A DNA stretch of 64,000 bases from Sva-07 sp963793335 (lineage in GTDB: Bacteria > Actinomycetota > Acidimicrobiia > Acidimicrobiales > Ilumatobacteraceae), in the NCBI GenBank assembly GCA_963793335.1, contig CAWBZS010000010.1, positions 1 through 64,000 of the forward strand, written 5' to 3'. Made by a program: the position numbers and the translations under genes. Of this stretch, positions 8,036 through 20,697 are shown piece after piece (position 1 is the first letter of the stretch; every line of letters begins with the position of its first letter). The notes under the pieces are model-generated. The model was given only the letters and a program-made list of their open reading frames with translations. It searched no databases and was not told the DNA's origin.

Positions 8036-10474
8036 GTGCCTGCACACATCGATCCCGCTCCGGTGGCCACCTATCGAATCCAGCTGACCCCCTCGTTCGG
8101 CTTCGCCGACACTGTCGGCATGCTCGACCATCTGGTGTCGCTCGGGATCAGCCACCTGTACCTGTCGCCGGTCGCCGAAGCGATGCCCGGCAGCTTGCAC
8201 GGCTACGACGTCATCGACCACACCCAGGTCCGATCCGAGTTCGGCGGCGCAGCCGGCCTCCGGGATCTGCTCGACGCCGCCCACGCCCACGGCCTCGGGG
8301 TGCTCATCGACCACGTCCCGAACCACATGGCGGTGGCCGATGCACCTCTCAACGATCAGTGGTGGACGATGCTGCGCGACGGACGCCACTCGCCTGCAGC
8401 CGCGTGGTTCGACATCGACTGGGACGTTGCCGACGACAAAGTGATCGTGCCCAAGCTCGGCGAGCCGCTCGACGACCTGTTGGCCAACGGTGCGCTCGCA
8501 ATCGTCGACGGCGAGCACCGGCGTGAACTGCAGTACGGCCCGCTGCGATTCCCGTTGGCAGCCGGCACGGAGCACCTCGACGTTGCGGACGCGGTCGAGC
8601 GACAGCACTACCGGCTGCAGTGGTGGCGTGACCCGGCGCGCAACGTCCGCCGGTTCTTCACCATCGACGACCTGGTCGCGGTCCGCGCGGAGGACCCGGA
8701 TGTGGCAGCGACGATCGACACGATCCCGCAACAGCTCGCAGACCATCCCGCATTCGCCGGGGTGCGTGTGGATCACGTCGACGGTCTCACACAGCCCGAG
8801 GCCTACCTCCACGGTCTCCGCCGGCGCATCGGTGAGCACCGCTGGTTGCTCGTGGAGAAGATCCTCGCTGTCGGCGAGTCGCTGCCACCCTCGTGGCCGG
8901 TCGACGGCACCACCGGCTACGAGCACATCCGGGCGACCGACCACGCTCTGCTCGACTCGGCCGCCGAGGGTCCGCTCACGCAACTCTGGGTCGACCTCAC
9001 CGGCGACGATCGATCGTTCGCCGCGATCGAGGACACGGCGCGTCGCGAGGTGCTCGATGGCGGCCTGCGGCCCGACCTCGAGCGGCTGGTGCGTCTGATC
9101 GGCCAGCGCCTCGACGCCGGCGCAACGGGTCGCAGTGACGCATCCGACCGCGTCGTCGAGTGGGTGGCCGAGTGCGTGGTCGAGTTGACCATCGGCCTTC
9201 ATCGCTATCGCACCTACCTCCCCGATGATGCGGCCTCGGTCGAAGCGTTGCGCGTGGCCGAGGAGCGAGCGACACTCGCCCGGCCCGACCTCGCCGACGG
9301 CATCGCCGCGCTCGTCGAGCTGATCGTGGCCGACGCCGCGGTCGCCGAACGCTGGCAGCAGCTGACGAGTCCCGTGATGGCCAAAGGCGCAGAGGATCGG
9401 GCGTTCTATCGCTACCTCCGTCTGGCAGCGCTGTGTGAGGTCGGTGGCGCTCCCGGCCAGTTCGCCCTACCGATCGAGGCGTTTCACCAGCACCACCTCG
9501 ACGTCCAGGCCGAGATGCCGCTGACACTGCTCGCTGGGACCACGCATGACACCAAACGATCCGAGGGCGTGCGCGGTCGAGCGGTGGCGCTGGCGGACGT
9601 GGCCGACGAGTGGGCGTCGACGGTTCGGGAATGGTTCGTCGCGCACGCCGAACTGCTGCGCGACGGTGGGCTCGACGCCGCGACCTCGATGCTCGCGCTC
9701 GAAACCGCAGTGACCGCGTGGCCGATCGATGCCGAGCGGCTCACCGAATACCTGGTGAAGTCGGCCCGCGAAGCCGACGAGCGCACCTCGTGGACCGCCA
9801 CGGACCTCGCCTATGAAGACTCGCTCGGGCGTCTCGCGGACGTGCTCGCCGGCGAACTCGACGATGCCAGCCCCTCTGGTGTGCTCGCCGGAATCGTCGA
9901 ACGCACGCTGCACCCAGGCTGGGCCCGATCGCTGGCTGCGCTCGCGATTCGGCTCACGGCGCCGGGCGTGCCCGACCTCTATCAGGGCACGGTGGCGTTC
10001 ACGTACTCGCTCGTCGATCCGGACAACCGAGTCGAGCCCGACTGGGAGGAGCGTCGAGAACTCGTTGCACGAGCCGCCTCGCTCGACGGGCCGACCGCAT
10101 GGGCCGGCGACGAGATCGAAGCGGCCAAGGCGGTGGTCGTCACCCGCGTCTTGGCGCTGCGCCGTGGCCGTGTGGATGCGTTCGGGGCGAGTGCCGGCTA
10201 CCTGCCGCTCGACGTCACCGGTGACCATGCCGATGCCGTGATCGGTTTCGCACGCCAGAGGAGCGTTGGCGACGCAGGTGTGGTCGGCGCGGGTGTCGTG
10301 ACGGTGGTGGCGACTCGCTCGGTCGACGACTGGGCAGACACGGCGATCTCACTCCCACCGGGCTCGTGGCGCAACGTGCTCGACGACGACACCCCGGTGG
10401 CGGACGGCGATGCTGCGGTGCCTGTGTCGTACTGGCTCGACCGCTTTCCGGTCGCCGTCCTCGACGCCACCTGA
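8036..10474 (+). CDS. treY: Malto-oligosyltrehalose synthase
   Basis: An 812-residue GH13 enzyme that converts the reducing end of maltodextrin to an alpha,alpha-1,1 linkage. It then hands malto-oligosyltrehalose to TreZ, which releases trehalose. The GTG start gives ATYRIQLTPSFGFAD close to the N-terminus, the usual TreY opening. Other marks are LYLSPVAEAMPGSLHGYDV, DHVPNHMA, the nucleophile region GVRVDHVDGLTQPEAYL, VEKILAVGESLPP with the acid residue, and GTTHDTKRSEGVR. It is encoded opposite to treZ and ends 4 bases from ndh, so treY and treZ are not co-transcribed here although their products act in sequence. Confidence 0.93.
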   Translation: MPAHIDPAPVATYRIQLTPSFGFADTVGMLDHLVSLGISHLYLSPVAEAMPGSLHGYDVIDHTQVRSEFGGAAGLRDLLDAAHAHGLGVLIDHVPNHMAVADAPLNDQWWTMLRDGRHSPAAAWFDIDWDVADDKVIVPKLGEPLDDLLANGALAIVDGEHRRELQYGPLRFPLAAGTEHLDVADAVERQHYRLQWWRDPARNVRRFFTIDDLVAVRAEDPDVAATIDTIPQQLADHPAFAGVRVDHVDGLTQPEAYLHGLRRRIGEHRWLLVEKILAVGESLPPSWPVDGTTGYEHIRATDHALLDSAAEGPLTQLWVDLTGDDRSFAAIEDTARREVLDGGLRPDLERLVRLIGQRLDAGATGRSDASDRVVEWVAECVVELTIGLHRYRTYLPDDAASVEALRVAEERATLARPDLADGIAALVELIVADAAVAERWQQLTSPVMAKGAEDRAFYRYLRLAALCEVGGAPGQFALPIEAFHQHHLDVQAEMPLTLLAGTTHDTKRSEGVRGRAVALADVADEWASTVREWFVAHAELLRDGGLDAATSMLALETAVTAWPIDAERLTEYLVKSAREADERTSWTATDLAYEDSLGRLADVLAGELDDASPSGVLAGIVERTLHPGWARSLAALAIRLTAPGVPDLYQGTVAFTYSLVDPDNRVEPDWEERRELVARAASLDGPTAWAGDEIEAAKAVVVTRVLALRRGRVDAFGASAGYLPLDVTGDHADAVIGFARQRSVGDAGVVGAGVVTVVATRSVDDWADTAISLPPGSWRNVLDDDTPVADGDAAVPVSYWLDRFPVAVLDAT

Positions 10475-10478
10475 CCGT

Positions 10479-11793
10479 TCAGTCCGGTTCGTCGACGTTG
10501 CCGTTGGTACGAGGGCGCCAGGGGCCGGTGATCAGACGCGAGCCACGCTGGAACGTCAGGTAGTTCCAGGCCCAGTTCAACATCACCGAGAAGCGGCTGC
10601 GGAAGTCGATCAGGAACACGATGTGCACCGACCACCAGGCCATCCAGGCAACCCAGCCCGACAGCTTCAGGGGGCCGATCACACCAACGGCCGACGAGCG
10701 TCCAATCGTGGCGAGTTCACCTTTGTTCCGATAGCGGAACGCGGTTCGTGGCCGTCCGTCGAGATCGGCCTGGACCATGGTGGCCACGTGTGCTCCGCCC
10801 TGGATTGCGCCCTGAGCCACCCCCGGCACCACGCTGTCGTCGGACGTTGCATGTGCGATGTCGCCGATGGCGAACACACGCGGCGAGCCGGGCACCGACA
10901 GATCGTCCGCCACCTCGACCCGTCCGGCCCGATCGGTCGGTGCGCCGAGCATCGACGCCAACGGCGACGCGGCGTTGCCGGCACCCCAGACGACGGTACG
11001 AGTGGAGATCTCGCCGTCGCTGGTGCTCACGGTCCGCTCGTCGATGTCGGTCACCTTGACGCCGAGGCGCACGTCGACGCCGAGCGAACGGAGCTGGTCG
11101 CTGGCCTTGGCCGACAATGTCTCGGGATAGCTCGACAGGACCCGATCGAGCCCCTCGAGCAGGACGACGCGAGCGGTCGTGGTGTCGATGGTGTCGAAGT
11201 CGTCGCTCAGCGTACGAAAGGCGATCTCCGCGATCGCGCCGGCCATCTCGACGCCGGTCGGCCCGCCGCCGACGACCACGAACGTGAGGTTCGCCTCCCG
11301 CTCGTCGTCGCTGTCGGCCCGTTCGGCCCGTTCGAAGGCGGTGAGGACGCGTCGGCGGATCTCGAGTGCGTCCTCGACGGTCTTGAGGCCGGGAGCGAAC
11401 TGCTCCCAGTCGGGGTTCCCGAAGTATGAGTGGCTGGTGCCGGCCGCAAGCACCAGGAAATCGAAAGTGCACCTCGGCGCCGTCGTGGAGCCGAACGAGT
11501 CCGGCATCGCAGTCGATGTCGACCACCTCGCCGAGCAGGACGGTCGCATTGTCCTGCCCGGCCAGGATCGCTCTGATCGGTTGGGCGATGTCGCCGGGGG
11601 CGAGTCCGGCGGTGGCCACCTGGTAGAGCAACGGCTGGAAGAGGTGATGGTTGCGCCGGTCGATCAGCGTCACCTCGACGTCGGTGTCGGCGAGGCCCCG
11701 TGCTGCTGCCAGCCCGCCGAAGCCGCCGCCGATGATCACCACTCGTGGTCGAACGCCGTCGGCTCGGTTGGTCGCCACCGCGTGGAGCGTCAC
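10479..11793 (-). CDS. ndh: Type II NADH dehydrogenase, interrupted by a one-base frameshift
   Basis: A membrane-associated flavoprotein (NDH-2) that oxidises NADH and reduces quinone without proton pumping. The 5' part reads VVIIGGGFGGLAAARGL (FAD-binding) to HDGAEVHF. The 3' part, in another frame, reads DFLVLAAGTSHSYFG, VVVGGGPTGVEMAG (NADH-binding), FAIGDIAH and a C-terminal membrane-binding stretch. Removing one A from the AAA at 11464-11466 joins them as VHFDFLVLAAG and gives about 437 residues, the normal family size. It follows treZ by 10 bases as the last gene of the glucan operon. The frameshift may be a sequencing error or an inactivating mutation. Confidence 0.85.
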
Positions 11794-11803
11794 GATGCAA
11801 CTG

Positions 11804-13639
11804 TCACGATGCGATCGTCAGGCGCGCCGCCCATGCGCCGATCGATGAGGGGCTCGCGCCCCCGCCGCCCCAACGCTCGTCGTCGGTGTCGAACACGACC
11901 GACGATGCGTCGTCGGGTGCAGGGGTGTCGACGACGACGCTGCTGAAGTTGAAGACCAACGACGCGGTGGCACTGGCGTTCGACCGTGCAACGACGATCA
12001 CGTCCTCGACGATCGAGACGTGCTGTTCGGCTGCCGGATCGGTGAGCACAGGATGCTCTCGTCGAAGCCGGAGCAGTTCGGTGTACATCGCAAGGCGCGA
12101 CCGGTGCGGTTCGTGTTCGGTCAGGGTCGGGTCGAGCACCGCTGCGGCGAACGTTGCCGGGTCGGCCGGATCGGCCACGCCCGGACCGTCGTCGCCGGAC
12201 CAATCCGCGTCGGCGAACTCGCGTTGGCGACCCTGTCGCACGGCTTCGACGAGTTCCGGATCGCCGTGATCGATGAAGTACGGGAACGGTGCGGTCTCGC
12301 CGTATTCCTCACCCATGAACAGCATCGGCGTGAACGGCGACAGCAGCACGGCGGCCGCAGCCAGACGGTGCCGCGGATCGCCGGGGTCGGCGTCGGCGAG
12401 CAGTCGGGCCCCGCTCGGGGTGTTGCCCACGTGGTCGTGGTTGGTGTCGAAGACGATGAAGCGTCGATGGTCGACGTCGTCGGCCGGCGCGCCGTGGCGT
12501 CGGTCGAAGCCGGGGGAGTACTGACCGGAGTACACCCACCGCCGCTCCCACGCCGTGGCGAGGTCGACCGCACCCGAATAGTTGGCGTAGTACTCGTGTC
12601 GATCGCCGGTGAGCGCCACGCGCAATGCATGGTGGACGTCGTCGTCCCACACGGCGTCGCAACCCCACCCCCGGTCGTCGAGCGAGCGGACGATGCGTGG
12701 GTCGTTTGCCGAACTCTCGATCGTGACCAGCGCGGTCACGCCGCGACTGCGCGCCGCGACGTGCACGGCCGTGGTGAGCTCCTCCACGAACGGGATCGGC
12801 GTGGGGTCGATGATCGCGTGCACGGCGTCGAGGCGCAGCCCGTCGAGGTGGAAGTCGCGGATCCAGCCGACGGCGTTGTCGATGAAGTAGCGCCGCACGT
12901 GGTCGCTGCCTGCGCCGGCAACGTTCATCGCGTCACCCCACGGTGTCCGATACGCATCGGTGAAGTACGGACCGAACCGCCCGAGCACGTTTCCCTCGGG
13001 GCCCATGTGGTTGTACACGACGTCGAGCACCACGCCGAGACCGAAGCGGTGGGCAGCGTCGACGAAGCGAGCAAGGCCCTCGGGGCCACCGTAGGAGTGT
13101 TGCACCGCGAAGGGGAACACACCGTCGTAGCCCCAGTTGCGGGTGCCCGGGAACGCAGCCACCGGCATCACCTCGATCGTGCTGATGCCCAACTCGTGGA
13201 GACGCGGCAGGTGGCGGATCGCGGCGTCGAAGGTGCCCTCGGCGGTGAACGTGCCGACGTGCATCTCGTAGAGCACCGTGTCGGCCAACTCCACGCCATC
13301 CCAGTCGTCGTCGTGCCAGCGGAACACCGAGTGGTCGACGACGGCCGACGGTCCGTGGACTCCGTCGGGCTGCCAGCGCGACACCGGGTCGGCCAGCTCG
13401 TCGCCCCCATCGATCACGTAGTGGTACCGGTCGCCGTGGCCGACACCGTCGAGCTCGATCGACCAGTACTCGCCATCGCGCTCCATCGGATGCAACGACG
13501 GAACCGACGACGCATGTAACGAATGGTGTCTGACACCAATCGTGACGTCGTCGGCGTTGGGTGCCCACACGACGAAGCGGGTGCGGTCCCCGGCGACCAC
13601 GGTTGCCCCGAGGCGCAGGGCGTCGGCGTTGGATGTCAC
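11804..13639 (-). CDS. treZ: Malto-oligosyltrehalose trehalohydrolase
   Basis: A 611-residue GH13 enzyme that cleaves trehalose from malto-oligosyltrehalose made by TreY. The GTG start at 13639 gives VTSNADALRLGATVV just after glgB ends (16-base gap); the open frame further upstream is antisense to glgB and was discarded. It has an N-terminal CBM48-like sandwich (RFVVWAPNADDVTI) and the TreZ segments WGYDGVFPFAVQHSYGG, VVYNHMGPEGN, DGLRLDAVHAI (nucleophile Asp), TIESSANDPR (acid Glu) and FDTNHDHVGNT. A 31-bp palindrome shared with another locus lies inside its codons 32-42. Confidence 0.93.
   Translation of the reverse strand: MTSNADALRLGATVVAGDRTRFVVWAPNADDVTIGVRHHSLHASSVPSLHPMERDGEYWSIELDGVGHGDRYHYVIDGGDELADPVSRWQPDGVHGPSAVVDHSVFRWHDDDWDGVELADTVLYEMHVGTFTAEGTFDAAIRHLPRLHELGISTIEVMPVAAFPGTRNWGYDGVFPFAVQHSYGGPEGLARFVDAAHRFGLGVVLDVVYNHMGPEGNVLGRFGPYFTDAYRTPWGDAMNVAGAGSDHVRRYFIDNAVGWIRDFHLDGLRLDAVHAIIDPTPIPFVEELTTAVHVAARSRGVTALVTIESSANDPRIVRSLDDRGWGCDAVWDDDVHHALRVALTGDRHEYYANYSGAVDLATAWERRWVYSGQYSPGFDRRHGAPADDVDHRRFIVFDTNHDHVGNTPSGARLLADADPGDPRHRLAAAAVLLSPFTPMLFMGEEYGETAPFPYFIDHGDPELVEAVRQGRQREFADADWSGDDGPGVADPADPATFAAAVLDPTLTEHEPHRSRLAMYTELLRLRREHPVLTDPAAEQHVSIVEDVIVVARSNASATASLVFNFSSVVVDTPAPDDASSVVFDTDDERWGGGGASPSSIGAWAARLTIAS
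13516..13546. repeat. 31-bp palindrome, copy 1 (inside treZ)
   Basis: The left arm GTAACGAATGGTGTC, one central base and the right arm GACACCAATCGTGAC match as an inverted repeat at 13 of 15 positions. A perfect version with the same arms lies at 38308-38338. Here it is coding sequence, translated as VRHHS and flanking residues near the TreZ N-terminus. Confidence 0.6.
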
Positions 13640-13655
13640 GCTCAGTCCTCGGTCC

Positions 13656-15572
13656 TCAGTCCTCGGGGGCGAGGAAGACGGCACCCAGCGGCGGGAGGCT
13701 GAGGACGACGGACTGATGGAAGCCGTGGGAGTCGACCGGCACGGTGGTGGCACCACCGAGGTTGCCGACACCGCTGCCGCCGTAGATGTCGGCGTCAGAA
13801 TTGGCCAGCTCCTCCCACCGGCCTGATGTCGGTACGCCGATGCGATAGTTGTGTCGCGGCGTCGGGGTGGCGTTGAACACGGCGAGCACCGGCCGGGCCT
13901 CGCCGGCGGGGTCCTTGCGCAGCCAGACGTACACACTCTGGTCGGCGTCGGCGCCCTCCACCCACTGCATGCCCGCCGGGTCGCTGTCGCCACGATGCAT
14001 CGCCGGCTCGCTGGAATACAAGCGGTTGACGTCGGCCACCCACCCACGCACCCCACGATTGGCGGGAACGTCGTGCAGCCACCAGTCGAGCGTTCCCTCG
14101 TGGTTCCACTCGGTCCGGGTGGCGAGTTCGCAGCCCATGAACAGCAGCTTCTTGCCGGGTTGTGCCCACTGCATCGCATACAGCAGTCGGAGGTTGGCGA
14201 ACTGCTGCCACTCGTCACCCGGCATCTTGTTGAGCAGCGACCCCTTGCCGTGCACCACCTCATCGTGGCTCAGCGGCAACACGAAGTGTTCGCTGCTGGC
14301 GTACACCGAGCGGAACGTGATCTCGCCATGGTGGTGGCGGCGATGGATGGGATCGCGTTCGAAGTACGCGAGTGTGTCGTGCATCCAGCCCATGTCCCAC
14401 TTGAATCCGAATCCGAGCCCACCGATGTAGGTCGGCCGGCTCACCATCGGCCACGACGTCGATTCCTCGGCCATGGTGGCCACGTCGGGGAACTCGCCGT
14501 ACACGGCTTCGTTGAGTTCTCGGAGGAACACGATCGCGTCGAGGTTCTCGCGCCCGCCGAACTCGTTGGGGATCCACTCGCCTTCGTTGCGCGAGTAGTC
14601 GAGGTAGAGCATCGAGGCAACGGCGTCGACCCGGATGCCGTCGACGTGATAGCGGTCGAGCCAGCACATCGCGCTGGACACCAGGAAGGAGCGCACCTCA
14701 TTGCGGCTGTAGTTGAAGATCGCCGAGTTCCAGTCCGGGTGGTAACCCTGACGGGGATCGGCGTGTTCGAACAAGTGCGTCCCGTCGAACTCGTACAGCC
14801 CGTGGGCGTCGTTGGGGAAGTGTGACGGCACCCAGTCGAGGATCACACCGACGCCTCGCTGATGCAGCCGGTCGACCATCCGCATCAGGTCCTGGGGAGT
14901 GCCGTAGCGAGCGCTCGGAGCGAAGAAGCCAGTGGTCTGGTAGCCCCACGACCCGTAGAACGGGTGCTCCATGATCGGGAGCAGTTCGACGTGGGTGAAC
15001 CCGTGGGCGAGGACGTGATCGGCGAGGGGATCGGCCAGCTCGTCGTAGCGAGGGAAACGCTTGCCGCCGGTGACGTGGCGCCCCCACGAGCCGAGGTGCA
15101 CCTCGTAGATCGACACCGGTGCATCGAGCGCGATCTTCTCGCGACGCGACGCCATCCACTCGTCGTCGCCCCAGTCGTAGGACAGATCGGCGATCACCGA
15201 CGAGATCGACGGCGGCTCCTCGGTGGCGGCGCCGAACGGATCGGACTTCTCCACCACCGAACCCGACTGCGTGGTCACCCGGTACAGATACGAGTCACCG
15301 ATGGCGGGCCCGTCGATCCAGGCGCTCCACACCCCCGACTCGCTCGGATGGAGGTGGTGCTCGTGTTGCCACCCGTCGAACGTGCCGGCCACCGCGACAG
15401 AACGGGCGTTGGGTGCCCAGACGGCGAAGTTGCAGCCGCCGTCGCCGGGCTGCGCCCCGAAGCGGCGGTGCAGGTAGCGATGTGTGCCCTCGTTGAACAG
15501 ATAGCGGTCGAGTTCGTCGGCGCGGCCTGGCTCACCGGTGGATGTTGCGTTGCTGCTGTCGTCGCTGCTCAT
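13656..15572 (-). CDS. glgB: 1,4-alpha-glucan branching enzyme
   Basis: A 638-residue GH13 enzyme that makes alpha-1,6 branches in the glucan extended by GlgE. The N-terminal CBM48 region holds FAVWAPNARSVAVAGTFDGW. The barrel shows GSWGYQTTGFFAPSARYG, VILDWVPSHFPND, DGIRVDAVASMLYLDYSR (nucleophile), MAEESTSWP (acid) and LPLSHDEVVHGKGSL. The C-terminal region includes FMGCELATRTEWNH. The ATG overlaps the malQ stop as TGATG, which suggests translational coupling. Length is slightly below enzymes with an extra N-terminal domain. Confidence 0.95.
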   Translation of the reverse strand: MSSDDSSNATSTGEPGRADELDRYLFNEGTHRYLHRRFGAQPGDGGCNFAVWAPNARSVAVAGTFDGWQHEHHLHPSESGVWSAWIDGPAIGDSYLYRVTTQSGSVVEKSDPFGAATEEPPSISSVIADLSYDWGDDEWMASRREKIALDAPVSIYEVHLGSWGRHVTGGKRFPRYDELADPLADHVLAHGFTHVELLPIMEHPFYGSWGYQTTGFFAPSARYGTPQDLMRMVDRLHQRGVGVILDWVPSHFPNDAHGLYEFDGTHLFEHADPRQGYHPDWNSAIFNYSRNEVRSFLVSSAMCWLDRYHVDGIRVDAVASMLYLDYSRNEGEWIPNEFGGRENLDAIVFLRELNEAVYGEFPDVATMAEESTSWPMVSRPTYIGGLGFGFKWDMGWMHDTLAYFERDPIHRRHHHGEITFRSVYASSEHFVLPLSHDEVVHGKGSLLNKMPGDEWQQFANLRLLYAMQWAQPGKKLLFMGCELATRTEWNHEGTLDWWLHDVPANRGVRGWVADVNRLYSSEPAMHRGDSDPAGMQWVEGADADQSVYVWLRKDPAGEARPVLAVFNATPTPRHNYRIGVPTSGRWEELANSDADIYGGSGVGNLGGATTVPVDSHGFHQSVVLSLPPLGAVFLAPED

Positions 15573-17433
15573 CAGGTATTCCTCACTGTGTCGTCGTCGT
15601 GTCGTCGCTCGCTGTGCTGGTTGCCCGCACCGTCGGCGGCCGGCTCTGTTGAGTCATACCCGTCGCGGGCAGGATCAGTCATCTCGCTGCGCGAGAGCAC
15701 TCGGAGGCGGCGTTGTACGTCAGGGTCGGCGAGCGTCTCTGAGGTCGGGAGGTCGAGTCGTCGCGCCCACAACTCCGGCCCGACCCGTCCGGGCAGATTG
15801 TGAGGTCGTCGTTCGCCGAGGAGATCATCGAGGTCGGCGCTGACCTGGTAGGTGTCGCTCCAGGACAGTCGGGTCAGCATGTTGTCCACCACGTCGTCCC
15901 ACCGATCGGCGATGTCGACGCCGTGGGCTCGGCCGAGTCGGGCACGGTAGGCAGCGGTGTCGGAGGTGGCCACGAGTTCGGCGATCGGCTCCATGTCGTG
16001 GGTTCGGATGCCCGCCACCGTGCGGGCGGGGATGTGCGGGAGCGGGTCGTCGTCGAGGTGGAACTGCTCCTCGTACATGCCGAGCACGTCCCATCGATCG
16101 AACGCGTCCGACACCTCGGCCGGCACGGTGCCGAGATTCTCGCCGACGATCGTCACGTCAGCAGCGGCCGCCGTGGCAGCGATCACGGCCAGGATCTCGT
16201 CACGGGGGTAGCGCACGTAGGCGCCCTGGGTGGCCGAGAATCCTTCGGGTACCCACCACAGACGGTGGACGGCCATGGCATGGTCGATGCGCAAGATGTC
16301 GGCGTGGGTGCCGACGCGTTCGATCAGTCGGCGCCACAGGCGGTGACCGCTGGCGTGCATCGCTGCAGGGAGCGGCGGGGGGAATCCCCAGTTCTGCCCG
16401 TCGGCGAAGAACGCATCGGGCGGAGCTCCGACGCTCATGTCGGTGGCGAACATCGAGGGGTCCGCCCACACCTCGTAGCCCGCCGGGTTCGAGCCGATCG
16501 GCAGGTCGAGGGCCAGGGCAGCGGCGCCAGGGTCGTCGCGGATCGCGGCGAGCTGCCGATCGGCGAGCCATTGGGCGAAGAGATGCGACTGTTCGACGGT
16601 CTCGTCGCCAGCCGCGTCGCGACCGGCGCGGAACCGTGCGTAGGCGCCGACGTCGGGATGGGCCGCGGCGAACGCGGTCAACTCGGCCTGCACCTCGGGG
16701 CTGAGGTTCGCAACAGCGTCGACGAGTTGGTGACGGCGACGCTCGGCCAACACCTTCCAGTCGATGATCTCGCCCATCGGAGGCACCGGCGCAGTGGGGA
16801 GGTCGTCGTCGTCGAGGTAGACCTCGTTCCAGTGCAGACGGCTCACCGGCGAGTACGGACTGGGGTCGAACGGATCGTCGAGGTAGGTCGCGTACAGCGG
16901 CAACGTCGACACTGCCTTGATGCCAGAGCTGTGCGCTTGGCGCGCCACGGCATGTAGATGCCTGAACGACGGCAGGGGGTGCTTGCGTTCCCACAATGCA
17001 TAGGTCGGAACGAAGAGGCTGCCCGAACCCTGGAACCGCTCGGCACGCGGCATCGTCGGCGGGGCGACCACCACGATGGTCTCACCCGGTCCGGCGGCGG
17101 CGTTGAACTCGAGCAGATGGCAGCCGAACGGAAGATCGAGTGGCAGTTCGATCGAGTCGATCTCGTCGCCCCGCCGGACGACGACGTCGTGCGGGCTGCC
17201 CTCGACGGTGATCGAGGCATCGACCACACGCGAGCGCACCGGCACGTCCCCGGCGGTCGCCAGGTGCAACGCCGGGGCGACGCGGGTGGTCGTGGCCACC
17301 GACGCCGAGTCGGCCTCCAGCACGGCGACGAGATGTTCGAGCGTGGCGGTCTCGGCCTGATGGAGATGTCCCCCGACGTCGTGGTAGGTGACTTGGACGC
17401 CGAGTTCCTCGGCGCGTTGGCGCAACGCGTCGC

Positions 17434-17437
<4 letters not shown>
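15572..17437 (-). CDS. malQ: 4-alpha-glucanotransferase (amylomaltase)
   Basis: A 621-residue GH77 enzyme that transfers maltodextrin segments between chains. Key segments are WERKHPLPSFRHLH, SPYSPVSRLHWNEVYLD, RIDHAMAVHRLWWVPEG (nucleophile Asp), TIVGENLGTVP (acid Glu) and RTHDMEP. I favour the GTG at 17437 because it forms a GTGA overlap with the treS/mak stop, as at other junctions of this operon; an in-frame ATG at 17473 would overlap more. In context it can trim or rearrange maltodextrins between the GlgX/TreYZ and GlgE branches. Confidence 0.92.

Positions 17438-20693
<3,256 letters not shown>

Positions 20694-20697
<4 letters not shown>

Noticed and set aside
13640..14263. Upstream extension of treZ
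   Set aside because: It is antisense-frame reading of glgB on the same strand; family N-terminus and gene spacing favour GTG 13639.
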